Shown: in pieces, positions 54,419 to 64,000 of the stretch | How positions within the stretch are numbered: position 1 is the first letter of the stretch | How the letters are laid out: each line of letters starts with the position of its first letter | Assembly (NCBI GenBank): GCA_012064415.1 | Contig: SSNU01000076.1 | Coordinates: 30,523-94,522, forward strand | DNA: 64,000 bases | Origin: Gyrodactylus bullatarudis | Taxonomy: Eukaryota; Platyhelminthes; Monogenea; Gyrodactylidea; Gyrodactylidae | Reading direction: 5' to 3' | Notes under the pieces: model-generated | Told to the model about the DNA's origin: nothing | The model's input: the letters and a program-made list of their open reading frames with translations, nothing else | Database searches by the model: none | Made by a program: the position numbers and the translations under genes

Positions 54419-56621
54419 CTACTTATCCTTCATAACTAACGAACTGGTAGGGCCAGGGAGTTGATTCGAAATTTCATCTTCAGAGGAATAAATGTCTAAA
54501 ATTTGATGACAAATATCCTCGATTAACTAAAATAAAAGTTAACAACATCATAGAGATAAGCATCTAGCCAATGAACTTTATTCAGAATGAATGCAAGCTT
54601 TTACATCTCGTTTAATTAATTTATGAATTTTTCATCTTTTCCTTTTGAGAGGTTCGCTCTATATATTATTGTATATGTAGTGAACTTCCTAAAAAAAGTA
54701 TATAAAGAAGAGGATCTGACTAAAATATTTTAACCTCTTTACTAATGAGTAATGAGATTGTGGCTCTAGTTTTAATCCTCACAACGTGAAATAGGAACAA
54801 AGGGGGTCCGATATACGATGACTCAGTTAGGAAGAGTATGACGTAGTTGGTTTGGTAAATAGAGGGGTCTCTCTCAATTGTGAAAACGACTTTTCGTATG
54901 GATTTTCCAAAAGTATTGAAATGAGTTTAAAAAATAAGAAGTGGGGTTTAAGGTCGGTCTAAACTGTCACCAGGCAATATTTTGGAATGGAAATTAGGCA
55001 GCTGACTCAACTTTTGATTCTGCATCGAATGGTGTTCAATTTAATGAGCTAAGATCAAAAATACTGAACTCTGTTTTTTCAAGAGATATGAATTAGAAAA
55101 TTATTCTGGTAATAGAAGGATAGACATAGGTGACATGTTCAAATTTTCAACACATTTGAACTTGAAATGAGAGAGATAGAGGCACTCAAAGTGGATAGAC
55201 CTAGGGAGAAAAAATCTTAAATTCATCTCATTACTCATTAGTAAAGAGGTTAAAACATTTTAGTCAGATCCTCTTCTTTATATACTTTTTTAGGAAGTAT
55301 ATAGGGCGATTATTCAATGTCGTAAGTTCTCAGTTATTAGTAATAAATATCACATAATCTTATCTTATAATTCAGGCTCAAAAAAATCTCAAAAAACCAT
55401 TAAGTGTCAAAGAGATATCTACAAGTTTGGATATAATAGCCAAGATTAATAAAATTAGTTTTTCATCTACTTATTAGTTGATGGGAAAATCAATAGGAAA
55501 TCGACTTTCTTAGATGGGGTCAAAAGAATCCTTATTGAATAGAATTTTTATTAAAATCTGATTTAGAATCGTTCTATATCAGTTTTGAGTCTTTTCTCGA
55601 TTGGTTTTCTTATCGTCTCGATAGAGTTAAACTGACTCTGACAGATGAAATCAATTAGGAATAAGAAAATTGGGTTGATAATGAAATGATATCTAATAAT
55701 ACCATGCCTTTCAACGGTCTAACTTGCAGGTTGTAGCATTCTATTTTAATCTATTCTGACATTCAATTTTCACAAATCTCTAATAAATTTACCAGGAGAA
55801 TTTATTGAAAATTGAATGTCAGAATAGAATGCTACAACCCGCAAGTACATTTAAAATAATTTGAGCATAAACAATCTTTGGTCAGTAAATCAAAACTTAC
55901 TTTAACTGTCATGTCTTCAACGAATGTTTCCCACCATTTAAGATCTCTGCGTCTGTTCTCCCAGTCTTCTACAGTGAATTTGTTAATCTTGGCACCCAGA
56001 TAAAGAACAGAGCAAGCAATAATCTCTGGTTCCCATTGGAGACAAAGAGTTGTCGATAGACTGTCATTTATAAAACCCCATGCAGACTGAACAACCTTTT
56101 TGAGGGATTCTTTTTGGTTTTCTGGGCCTTGAAAATTTTACTTTCAAATTCGATTTCAACTTACAAATAATCATTTTGGCAAATTTTAATAAATATGAGT
56201 AGGGATGAATGACAGCGAGGTCAAATTTTATGGTTTTCAGCAAAATTTTCTCATAAACAATGAGAAGTTCTTTTGGATTTGGTCCGAAATATCTAAAATC
56301 TTCAATAGGAAGAATTTCTTGGGCTGTTTTAATTATGTCTCGAATCTTTTTAGGTGTTTCCTCCACTTTACCAGCGAGTAAAAGGCAACAAGTGGCTGCT
56401 ACATACTTTGGGGAATCAGTAAATGAATGAAACATGTAAAATCGATGGAAATATGTTACAGCAGTTGCAAAAGTATCATATTTAAGCTTTAAAAGTTGAC
56501 TGAGATCAATGATAAATCTAGCTCCTTCAGTTCTGAATCTTTTCTCCATAACAGCAGGGATACCTTCGCGAAAAGAAGGAGTGTTTTGAAGTTCATCTTC
56601 ACTAAAGTACCAACATGGCAT
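54419..56621 (-). CDS. CCNK: cyclin K
   Basis: Regulatory subunit of CDK12/CDK13, which phosphorylate the RNA polymerase II C-terminal domain. Three exons: 56621-56165, 56127-55901, 54525/6-54419; 263 aa. Starts MPCWYFSEDELQNTPSF, as in cyclin K. The first cyclin fold has EGARFIIDLSQLLKL, YFHRFYMFHSF and AGKVEETPKKIRDIIKTA, near-identical to the family. The second fold has SAWGFINDSLSTTLCLQWEP and WWETFVEDMTVK. The last exon is LIEDICHQILDIYSSEDE, then a short tail. The long Pro-rich C-terminus of vertebrate cyclin K is missing. Intron 1 is 37 nt. Intron 2 is 1.37 kb and holds a MITE and a hairpin. Confidence 0.95.
54684..55298. mobile_element. 615-bp MITE with ~73-bp inverted repeats in cyclin K intron 2
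   Basis: ACTTCCTAAAAAAAGTATAT at 54684 and its reverse complement ending 55298, with arms reading through GAAGAGGATCTGACTAAAA and CTCTTTACTAATGAGTAATG. Two or three mismatches over ~73 bp. No coding capacity. Different family from the AAGATG MITEs. Confidence 0.85.
55719..55851. repeat. long hairpin (inverted repeat with ~42-bp arms)
   Basis: ACTTGCAGGTTGTAGCATTC (55721 on) and GAATGCTACAACCCGCAAGT (ending near 55848) are inverted copies that continue through TCTGACATTCAATTTTCA on each side. The left arm carries a 10-bp extra segment (TTTAATCTAT). The loop is ~45 bp. In RNA from the minus strand (cyclin K intron 2) it would form a strong stem. Confidence 0.8.
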
Positions 56622-56838
56622 TCCCTGGAAGAATTACATTCATTGGAAACTCACTTCTTCCATTTTATAATTTATAAATTTATTTTGAGTAAAAATTTAA
56701 AAGTTGTATCGATGGAAACAATTTTCATCTGCCTCAGTTTAAATGGTGAGAAATTTTGTTTTTCTATCAAAGAAATTTACTTTTGTACGCGAATAGAATA
56801 AAGGAGCTCATTAGTGCATCAACAATAGTCATAATATA
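56622..56838. promoter_or_regulatory. divergent promoter, cyclin K / HCF
   Basis: 217 bp between two start codons pointing outward. CATTCATTGGAAACTC at 56638 contains an inverted CCAAT box relative to HCF (CCAATG on the minus strand), and a TTTATAATTTATAAATT stretch lies at about 56664. Bidirectional use is inferred from spacing. Confidence 0.5.
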
Positions 56839-59686
56839 ATGAATACAGATGGTTTTTTCGTGAAGTGGAAAAAAATCACGAGCATGTCTGGTAATGTTCC
56901 GCGTTCCAGACATGGTCATAAAGCTGTAGCACTAAAGGATTTAATCGTTGTTTTTGGTGGTGGAAATGAAGGAATTGTTGATGAACTTCATGTTTTCGAT
57001 ACGTGTAATTTTGATTAAATTAATTTTTAGCCTCTTGTCAATGGTACTTACCTGCTGTACGAGGAGAAATTCCTCCAGGCTGTGCTGCTTTTGGAATGAT
57101 AGCGGATAATACTCGTATTTTGATTATTGGAGGAATGCTTGAATATGGAAAATACTCAAACGAACTCTATGAACTTCAGGCTTCCCGATGGGAATGGAGA
57201 CGTTTAAAACCGAAGCCTCCTCGTAATGGTCCATCTCCATGTGCTAGAATTGGACACAGCTTCACTCTGGTTGGTAGTAAGGCTTTCCTATTCGGTGGTA
57301 TTACTAATGACAGTGAAGATCCCAAGAACAACATTCCCAGATATCTAAATGATCTTTATACTCTTGAGTTGAGACCAAATTCCAACATGATGAATTGGGA
57401 TATCCCTATTACATACGGAGAGCCTCCCTGTCCGAGAGAATCCCATTCAGCTGTCGCCTATCAAATCCTTGACGGTGTTGTAAAAAAGTGGAGACTCCTT
57501 GTTTATGGAGGTATGAATGGAAATCGTCTCGGGGATATTTGGCTTCTTGAAATTGATACCATGACTTGGGTAAAACCCGATTTTACTGGTGACCCTCCCC
57601 TCCCACGAAGTATGCACAGTTCCACAGTCATTGGAAATCGAATGTTTGTCTTGGGCGGATGGGTTCCCCTCTCTAATATCAATGAGTCCTCCAATAACAA
57701 CTCAAACTCTAATAATCAAAAATCCACCACTCCAAACATTGTAGGAGGGGCTACTTGTATATCTGACCGAGAATGGAAGTGCACCAACTCATTGGCCTGT
57801 CTAAATCTTGATTCAATGACATGGGAACCGTTAGCCCTTGATTACTTTGATGAGAATCAAGTGCCAAAAGCCAGAGCTGGTCATTGTGCAGTTAGTGTAC
57901 ACTCTCGCTTGTACATTTGGTCAGGTCGAGATGGTTACCGCAAAGCATGGAATAATCAAGTTTGCTTCAAAGATTTATGGTTCCTTGAGACAGACAAGCC
58001 AGCCGCACCTTCAAGAGTTCATCTTGTCAAAGCAGGTACTGTTAATCTCGAGGTTACTTGGGGTACAGTTCCAACTGCTGATGCCTATGTCCTACAGATT
58101 CAGCGATACGATGTCTCTCATGCAAATACTGTCAGTCAACCTGGGCTAGTTAGAGAATCTCAAAGTCTCCAGACATTAGCCAATTTCGCCACATCGGATA
58201 ATAAAGATAATGTCATCTCTATCGTACAGCCTATTGCAGCTAAGCCTATGACAACTACAACAATTATAAATCCTGTTGCTACTCAGTCAATTGAACCAAA
58301 GTTTACACAACAGGTTCCCGCAAGTCTCAAGATAGCCTTGCCCACTACCACCGGCGCTAATAACATTGGAATTACTCCAAAGAGTACACGTCTACCAACT
58401 CAACAAATCATCAGACCTGCAAACATTACAACAAACACTACAGCAGTACGACCTAATCAGATCATCACTGTTGCTCGACCAATGCAAACCAGACCTACTG
58501 CTCCTGGTCAACAAAGTACTCCCAACCTTGTTCATCTTGTCAAATCTCAAGCCGGCATGCTACGACCTATCAAGTTGATTACTTCCACCAGTTCTGCAAA
58601 CACGACAGCAAAAATTATCAAAACAATTCCTACTTTGGGCGGCGGTGTTACTGCACAAAAACAAGCAAGCATTTCAGTACAGAAGCCGATAATTCTATCA
58701 AACCAGTCTGCTAGTGGCCTCAAAAATATTAGGCCAATAGCCCCTTATCAAGGAGATACCACTAATCTACCTCAATTGGATGGTACCGATGATACTGACG
58801 AGGTGACGGAAAGTCTCGTCGAAATTAAGGAAACAGAAAGTAATCCTGATGAAGCCTCTGAAATGTTGTTTAGTTCCCCAATACAAAATCAAAATCAACC
58901 GGAAGGTGAGAAACAAGTTAGCCTTGAAACACTTGCCAGAATGGCCTCAACAGCCAATGAAGACAAGAGTCCGAATAAGGCTGATATGATGATTAAAGGT
59001 CCAAAGAAATCTGATTCCAGCTGGCATGATGTTGTCATCATAAAAGGAACAAGTTTTAACGTTACCTCTTACTCTGCCAATACAAATGATGTCGGAGTTA
59101 ATGTTGATGCTATCTCTGCTATACAAGGGAGTGAAGGAATTAGTTCTAGTGGTCTATTTGGAACTGGTCCCAAACTAGGCCTCTCCTCAGGGGTTGCTTA
59201 CAAGTTTCGAGTTGCAGGCATAAACGCTTGTGGTAGAGGTCCATGGTCAGAAATTTCAGCTTTCAAGACATGTCTACCTGGCTTCCCTGGAGCTCCCAAC
59301 GCCATCAAGATTACTAAGAAGGAGAAGGGTGCCCAACTGTACTGGGAACCTCCACAAAATGGTTTTGGCAAGATAACTGAATACTCTGTTTACATTGCGA
59401 CAAAATCTCCAGCTACTGAAGCCGACAAGGTAAGGATCTCAACTTAATTTGAACCAAGTCCAAGTAAAATTAATCTCTTTTCTAGAATCCGAATGCAACT
59501 ACCTTTGTCAGGGTTTACTCTGGTCCCAATCCGAATGCTCTTATTCCAAACTCAGTCATTGCGACAGCTCATCTGGATACCACATCGAAACCTGCTGTCT
59601 TGTTCAGAATAGCGGCTAGAAATGAAAAAGGTTACGGTCCCGCAACTCAGGTCCGTTGGCTACAGGATTCGGTTCCATCATCTTAA
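56839..59686 (+). CDS. HCFC1: host cell factor (HCF), Kelch-FN3 chromatin cofactor
   Basis: Scaffold for transcription factors and histone-modifying complexes in the nucleus. Exons 56839-57004, 57031-59429, 59486-59686; 921 aa. Intron 1 is only 26 nt. Residues ~10-370 form the six-bladed Kelch domain, near-identical to family: [96 protein letters not shown]. Next FN3 strands begin ([20 protein letters not shown]), a Thr/Gln-rich linker, then the C-terminal FN3 pair (~residues 690-920: [36 protein letters not shown]). No HCF-type threonine repeats. A taspase-1-like QLDGTDD lies at ~residue 580 (58773-58793). Confidence 0.97.
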
Positions 59687-59875
59687 TTTTTTAAAACTTC
59701 TTATCATGACATCAACTATTATTATTTTTCTCTTAACTTGTACAGATAACATAACTAAAATGAAAGAATATTTTTCAGAAATTTTCGAATTATGTTTAAA
59801 AAATATATTAATGAAAATAATGATAAAATGAAATGTACAAATAAAAAAACAATAAGAACAAAAAATTAATAAAAT
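59687..59875. terminator. convergent 3' ends of HCF and Emi1-like gene
   Basis: 190 bp. AATAAAAA at about 59840 and ATTAATAAAATT at 59865 give candidate polyadenylation signals for both directions. No other feature. Confidence 0.45.
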
Positions 59876-60520
59876 TCATAGCCTCCTGATGGCTCGGCGT
59901 AGCTCTTGACTTGATCTGGGTTTATTGAGAATGCTCCTAGGTGGTAGGGATCTTTCTTCAAACTCGCTGCGCTCTTTAAAGGAAAGAGAACTAATTAGAC
60001 GACCATCAAAAGTGAAGCAGCCACATCTTTTAATTTTACTTTGGTAGTACGGCAATTTACAAGTGAAACAAGTGGAAATTGAGCAAAATTGGCATCGACA
60101 GAGATCGGGAAAGTCGTTGATATGTCGAATTGATGGACTGCCGCAGTTAAAACAACGAATAACCATCTCATTTTCAGTACAACACTGTGCGGTTGATAGC
60201 CATGGATCGGATCCACTATTCTTTAAATTTCTTAGAGGAAGACGTTTAGGATCAAGGTTTTCTTTGGTTTTTTTTAGCTCTTTAATTTGTTTAAGAAATA
60301 AGTTCTTGTTTCTTAGTAGGATCTTACGCCATCTCTGAGATACACACATTGAATGTTTAAAATCAAAGTAGGAGATTTTTTTGAGAATCTCTTTAATTAT
60401 ATAGTCTGAATTGTCATGATCTTCGAGTTTTGATACAAGATCTAGATAGCGTATGCCAACATAATCGCCCGGATGGTATTCTTTGAACATTAATGATTTG
60501 AAATTCAAATTTTGAATCAC
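59876..60520 (-). CDS. FBXO5: Emi1/Rca1-type APC/C inhibitor (FBXO5/FBXO43-like)
   Basis: 214 aa, no intron. Family members block the anaphase-promoting complex and so control mitotic or meiotic progression. F-box at residues ~40-72 (YIIKEILKKISYFDFKHSMC VSQRWRKILL). Zinc-binding (IBR-like) region at ~122-168: CFNCGSPSIRHINDFPDLCR, CQFC, CFTC, ending CGC, with the S-P after the first C-x2-C that is typical of Emi1. The protein ends ELRRAIRRL, matching the LRRL tail that Emi1 inserts into the APC/C. Shorter than vertebrate Emi1 (~450 aa); the long N-terminal region is absent. FBXO5 versus FBXO43 is not decidable. Confidence 0.85.
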   Translation of the reverse strand: MIQNLNFKSLMFKEYHPGDYVGIRYLDLVSKLEDHDNSDYIIKEILKKISYFDFKHSMCVSQRWRKILLRNKNLFLKQIKELKKTKENLDPKRLPLRNLKNSGSDPWLSTAQCCTENEMVIRCFNCGSPSIRHINDFPDLCRCQFCSISTCFTCKLPYYQSKIKRCGCFTFDGRLISSLSFKERSEFEERSLPPRSILNKPRSSQELRRAIRRL

Positions 60521-60745
60521 GAATTACACTTGGTTACTTTTTCAAGTGTAATGTTAAAACAAGCAATGTGATTAGATCATATTCCTGTGTTTAAATGAAA
60601 CTTTGTAAGTCTTTTGAAACTTAACTTGAGTGACTAATGTCTTTAATCACTATACTTGCAAGTAGTAAAATCAAAAGAAAAATATTAATCAGATACTGTA
60701 TTTGTTTAATATTCAAAAATGTACATATTTTTTCTTATCATTGTC
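60521..60745. other. short spacer
   Basis: 225 bp between the start of the Emi1-like gene and the Wnt stop codon, both on the minus strand. AT-rich; no clear promoter box. Confidence 0.4.
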
Positions 60746-63628
60746 TCAGAAACATTTTTCTTTAATTTTCACAACAAGGCATTTCTCACATTGCACTTTG
60801 CAACACCATACGAATTTGCAATTACAATTTTCCATTTCATAAACCACCTTCGATTCATGACCCCTTCCACAACACAACTTATTACAGCTATTCTCAGCTC
60901 CTTGAGTAGAGTTGCAACTCCTACCCTCGGTACCTGGTATGTTAAACTTTCTGTTGGCAGTGCAAAAGTCAATATCCTTCTTATTCTCATAATAAACTAG
61001 ATGATTTTTTATTGGCTCTGGCTTTGAGAATTTATTCGATAGATTTCTTCGATTTCGTCCAAAGGCTGATCGATTTTTATCCATTTGAACAGCGCTCAGA
61101 TATTTTTGTTTGAGCAAATTTCCGATGGATCGAATTGTCGGTATTCTTCTGTAGCAGGTTTTAAGAGTGCACGAACCTGAGGCTCCATGGCATCGGCAAT
61201 ACAATTCCATGTTTAGGGCAACATTCTACAAATTCAGAAATACCAAGTTCAAAGTGTCTGTCATAAAACTGAGTAATCAAGTGATTCATAAAGAATGTGT
61301 TGAAATTCATTTATTTAGAATGCTGGTCCAAGCAGTTATGATGAACTCAAAACGAGGTAATAAAATCGCTTAAAAGTTGTTGTTAAAGACTGAGACTACA
61401 TTTTATGTTTTATGATACAATGTGTAATAACGTAAAAATTTAGATTTATTCTACAATGTTGAATATTTCTCGGACAGATCAACATAATACCCCGAAGATG
61501 GCATCCTGAAGATATCTTAGAGGAATTAACATTAAATAATTAATTAATTTCACCAAAATAAAAAACTCTATAGTTTACATCATCCACTTGATAATTCAGA
61601 TCGAAACCCATAAGTGAAGTGTTTAGAAAGGATTCTCTTTCATCATTCTAGAAAGTCTAGAAATGAGGCAAGGGCTTCTAATAATTTGCAAAAAATTGCA
61701 TCAAAATCTATTTCACGATGCTGAAAAATCCCTTTTTGAATACAAAACTTTTGATATCCAACTCAGTCCAGACACAAAAAACCTTTTTATTTATTTTCTA
61801 TTAACCCCCTTAGAATAAAATAATAAAACAAACATACCCTTCGTCCAGCTATATTGTTATGACGATTCATAGAATATTTCAAGTTTCGTCCAATCTCCAT
61901 AGAGTCGAATAATTTTCTTGTTAATTTGCGAGCATAGAATATATTGTGATCACATCCATACCATTGCCATTCATTGGAGTTGGAGCGGCGGCCACGATTG
62001 TCACAAGGACAGTCTCCAATTCTCTGATGACAGGCTTCGGCTATGGACTGCATAACACCAGCATTGATCAAGGAATGAACAAATGCCGTCTCAGGAATTC
62101 CTATGAGAGAATTTTTAGAGAATTCCTATGAGAGAATTTTTAGAGAATTTCTATTAGAAATTTTCTAATCTTTAGTGCTTTATATTCAGAGGTGTCAACA
62201 TTTCTCACCCATTCAAGAAACTCTAACCCATCTTTCTATTACCATTATCTACTCTTTGACTCCATTTTTGAATGATCTATCAAGTTTAAAAATAATAATT
62301 TCTTATATTAGAGGAAAACTTGATTATTCCTCGACCCTTCTTAAATCTGAACTTGATTCAAAAATCTAAGCCCTCTGTTTTGGGATCTAACATTTTTTGA
62401 AAAGTTTATCCATGGTATTCCGTAAACATTGCTGAGTTTACGTTTTAATGAGTTTGGATTTTCTGCAGTAGCTCATGATGTTGTGTAAATGCGACATGGA
62501 GTACCGCAGCTCACTATTAGTTTAACCCTTTCGGTGCCGATAGACATATATGTCCATTTTATAATTTTTTTGAACCCTCATAACTCTGGATCAATTAAAG
62601 TTTTAATTGAGGCCCACAATGTGAACTTGCATTAGTAATATTTTTGGCCAAATAACTTGGTATCTTCATAGCTAAATTTTGGTTTTCATAAATATTGTGA
62701 AATAGTCTCGGTACTGTTGATGAAAAATATAGGAAAATATCTATGACCCTGGGAAGTAGGTTTTCAAAGAACCGTTTTAAACAAAAATTAATCTTTTGAA
62801 AAAAATCCACTCTCTTTAAACTAGTATAGCACGAGTTTGACGACTGATAGAGCCAAGATCTTTGCGTATTCCAGGAGATTAATCAATTTCCTATCAAATG
62901 GATGGTGAACAAAGTATTTTCTGAGGCTTGAATGAATAATAATGATCTGTTTCCAATGAAGAACTCATTGTGAGGATTCAGAAGACAAGTGAATATTTAG
63001 TGATAAAGCTTATAATTCACCGGATCTCATCAGATTCTTACACCGGCTAGATATACATGCAATTTTAAACCTGATAAAATTTTTGATAAAATCCTCTGAT
63101 TGGTTCAATCGGATTTGAGCACAATAAAGGGGGAAGGAATAATAATGAGTTGCTAAAATGACATGTGATAGAACTATCTTTTACTAAAATGATTCTAAAT
63201 TTTCTAATGACTAACCTCTCTCCAAAAGATTTCCGAATAATTCAAGGGAATTTTTCGAATTCTCCTGATCCAAAGTGGAACAATTCCAGCGTTCATTCTT
63301 CATCTGATGCTGACACTCAGCAACTGCTCGTTTCACGCCCATAATGACAGCTTCGAGAAGAGGTATATTAACCTTCATTTTAGCTGGCTTCTTCTCATTC
63401 GGATTAGTGTGCTGGTTATTCTGGAGGAATTGGCGCCATTGAAATCGACTCAAAAGTTTAGCGTAGGCTCTCAGTTGTTCGTACCACTGATTCGTCAGCT
63501 TTGTTAGGTCTAATTCACTCATGGGTGATTTCATAATCTCATCTGAAGCCTTGGAACTTGAGTCATCTTCCAGTTCATGTGAGTACGGAAGTTCATGTCG
63601 GTAGAGTACACTTATCAAGTTGTCCATT
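60746..63628 (-). CDS. Wnt: Wnt family secreted signalling protein (first exon missing)
   Basis: Lipid-modified ligand of Frizzled receptors. Exons found: 63628-63216, 62100-61838 and 61225-60746, in frame for ~384 aa, close to normal Wnt length. Signatures: VKRAVAECQHQMKNERWNCS, GIPETAFVHSLINAG, EWQWYGCDHNI, NRHNNIAGR, CRCHGASGSCTLKTC with the Ser that is normally acylated, and a C-terminal Cys-rich block ending CKFVWCCKVQCEKC. The proposed first residues (MDNLISVLY) lack a signal peptide, and a splice acceptor (TTAATTCCAG) directly precedes the ATG, so an upstream exon with the signal sequence is expected beyond ~63700. Subfamily not assigned. Introns are 1115 and 612 nt. Confidence 0.95.
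62522..62600 (+). mobile_element. piggyBac-like terminal end in Wnt intron 1
   Basis: TTAA at 62522-62525 followed by CCCTTTCGGTGCCGATAGAC and the palindrome GACATATATGTC. TTAA plus CCCTTT is a typical piggyBac terminus. The matching right end was not located. Likely a MITE derived from piggyBac. Confidence 0.45.
63000..63046 (-). ncRNA. hammerhead-ribozyme-like motif, copy A6 (mutated core), in Wnt intron 1
   Basis: CUGAUGA (63033-63027), spacer GAUCCGGU, then GAAU where GAAA is expected, and stem III around AAGCUU. CCGG (63046-63043) pairs with CCGG (63023-63020). ACCAATCAGAGG and TGTATATCT lie upstream as in copy A2. Stem I pairing is poor (AGAAU against ACUAA). Sense to Wnt. The GAAA change and weak stem I argue it is inactive. 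Confidence 0.65.
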
Positions 63629-64000
63629 CTGGAATTAAATTATAATTTTTTCAGGTTTAATTTCTTGGGTTTCGTGAGATTTTTTTTCTTGGGTTACGCA
63701 GTCTTGATTTATATTATAGCACAATTGAAAAAATTATATACATTATAACCTAATGAATATTGTAGAGACTTGTGAGTGTACTTTAGTGGTCTGTCTAATT
63801 AAAAACGTTCAATAAATCTTAACGATGATAATCATGACTTCGGCTCCAAATGTATACAAACAAAGTCACTTTCACACGTAAAACCCTGAATGAATTAGCT
63901 TGATTTGGCGAAGGGAAACACACAAAGCTTTCGAGTCTAAGTGAAAATCATACACAGTGATTTGGGAATTGTATGATGCTGATCTTTGATCATAAATGAA
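63629..64000. other. upstream region of the Wnt exons
   Basis: Likely intron or 5' region of the Wnt gene. No signal-peptide-coding exon with a good ATG and donor was found in this stretch, so the first exon probably lies beyond the window edge. Confidence 0.4.

Noticed and set aside
54684..54770. GATCTGACTAAAATATTTTAACC in the cyclin K intron MITE as a ribozyme candidate
   Set aside because: No CUGANGA or GAAA core; it is simply the MITE arm.
58793..58815. CTGACGAGGTGACGGAAAG in HCF resembling a hammerhead core
   Set aside because: Coding sequence, 7-nt spacer and no stem I or stem III partner.

Overview
The window is nuclear DNA from an AT-rich invertebrate animal. Evidence for an animal is a Wnt gene, host cell factor (HCF), cyclin K, an Emi1-type F-box protein, THADA and ChaC. 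A DRC8/EFCAB2-like axonemal protein (and perhaps a second ciliary protein at 53.6 kb) implies motile cilia. Introns are extraordinarily short: I can place introns of 24, 26, 31, 31, 35, 36 and 37 nt with GT-AG borders and exact frame. A ciliated animal with introns this small recalls dicyemid or orthonectid mesozoans, but that is a guess and the species is not identified.

Layout. 1-25 kb is a transposon graveyard: a piggyBac relic, a Tigger/pogo element with ~145-bp inverted repeats, a second Tigger relic, a hAT relic, several MITE-like inverted-repeat elements, two Penelope-like (PLE) relics, a nearly intact Tc1 element with a complete 335-aa transposase, and two Ty3/gypsy relics, one carrying a nested PLE with a 13-bp target duplication. 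25.8-28.8 kb holds a GBP/atlastin-like GTPase gene with a broken C-terminal copy at 15.4-16.5 kb. 30.5 kb has an intronless secreted-protein candidate. 32.6-36.2 kb has two tandem aldo-keto reductases. 38.5-40.4 kb has a 16-exon gene encoding only 223 aa, with exons of 9, 11 and 12 nt. 41.2-48.1 kb is a THADA/Trm732-like gene, divergent from a DRC8-like gene. ChaC follows at 49-50 kb. 50-53.5 kb is mostly gene-poor with a LINE relic. 53.6-60.5 kb holds a possible ciliary protein, cyclin K, HCF (divergent from cyclin K) and an Emi1/FBXO5-like protein. 60.7-63.6 kb is a Wnt gene whose first exon lies outside or was not found.

The most interesting signal is a dispersed set of hammerhead-ribozyme-like motifs (nine loci, three sequence families), several tied directly to PLE copies. 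Intact copies share CUGANGA, exactly 8 nt, GAAA, a small palindromic stem III and a short stem I. In all families a 4-6-nt segment upstream of stem I is complementary to the 8-nt spacer before GAAA, with compensatory changes between copies, so helix II appears largely replaced by a pseudoknot. Two damaged or intact copies lie in the sense direction inside introns of THADA and Wnt. A second signal is that three independent PLE C-termini here end in a basic stretch plus a PCNA-interacting-peptide-like motif.
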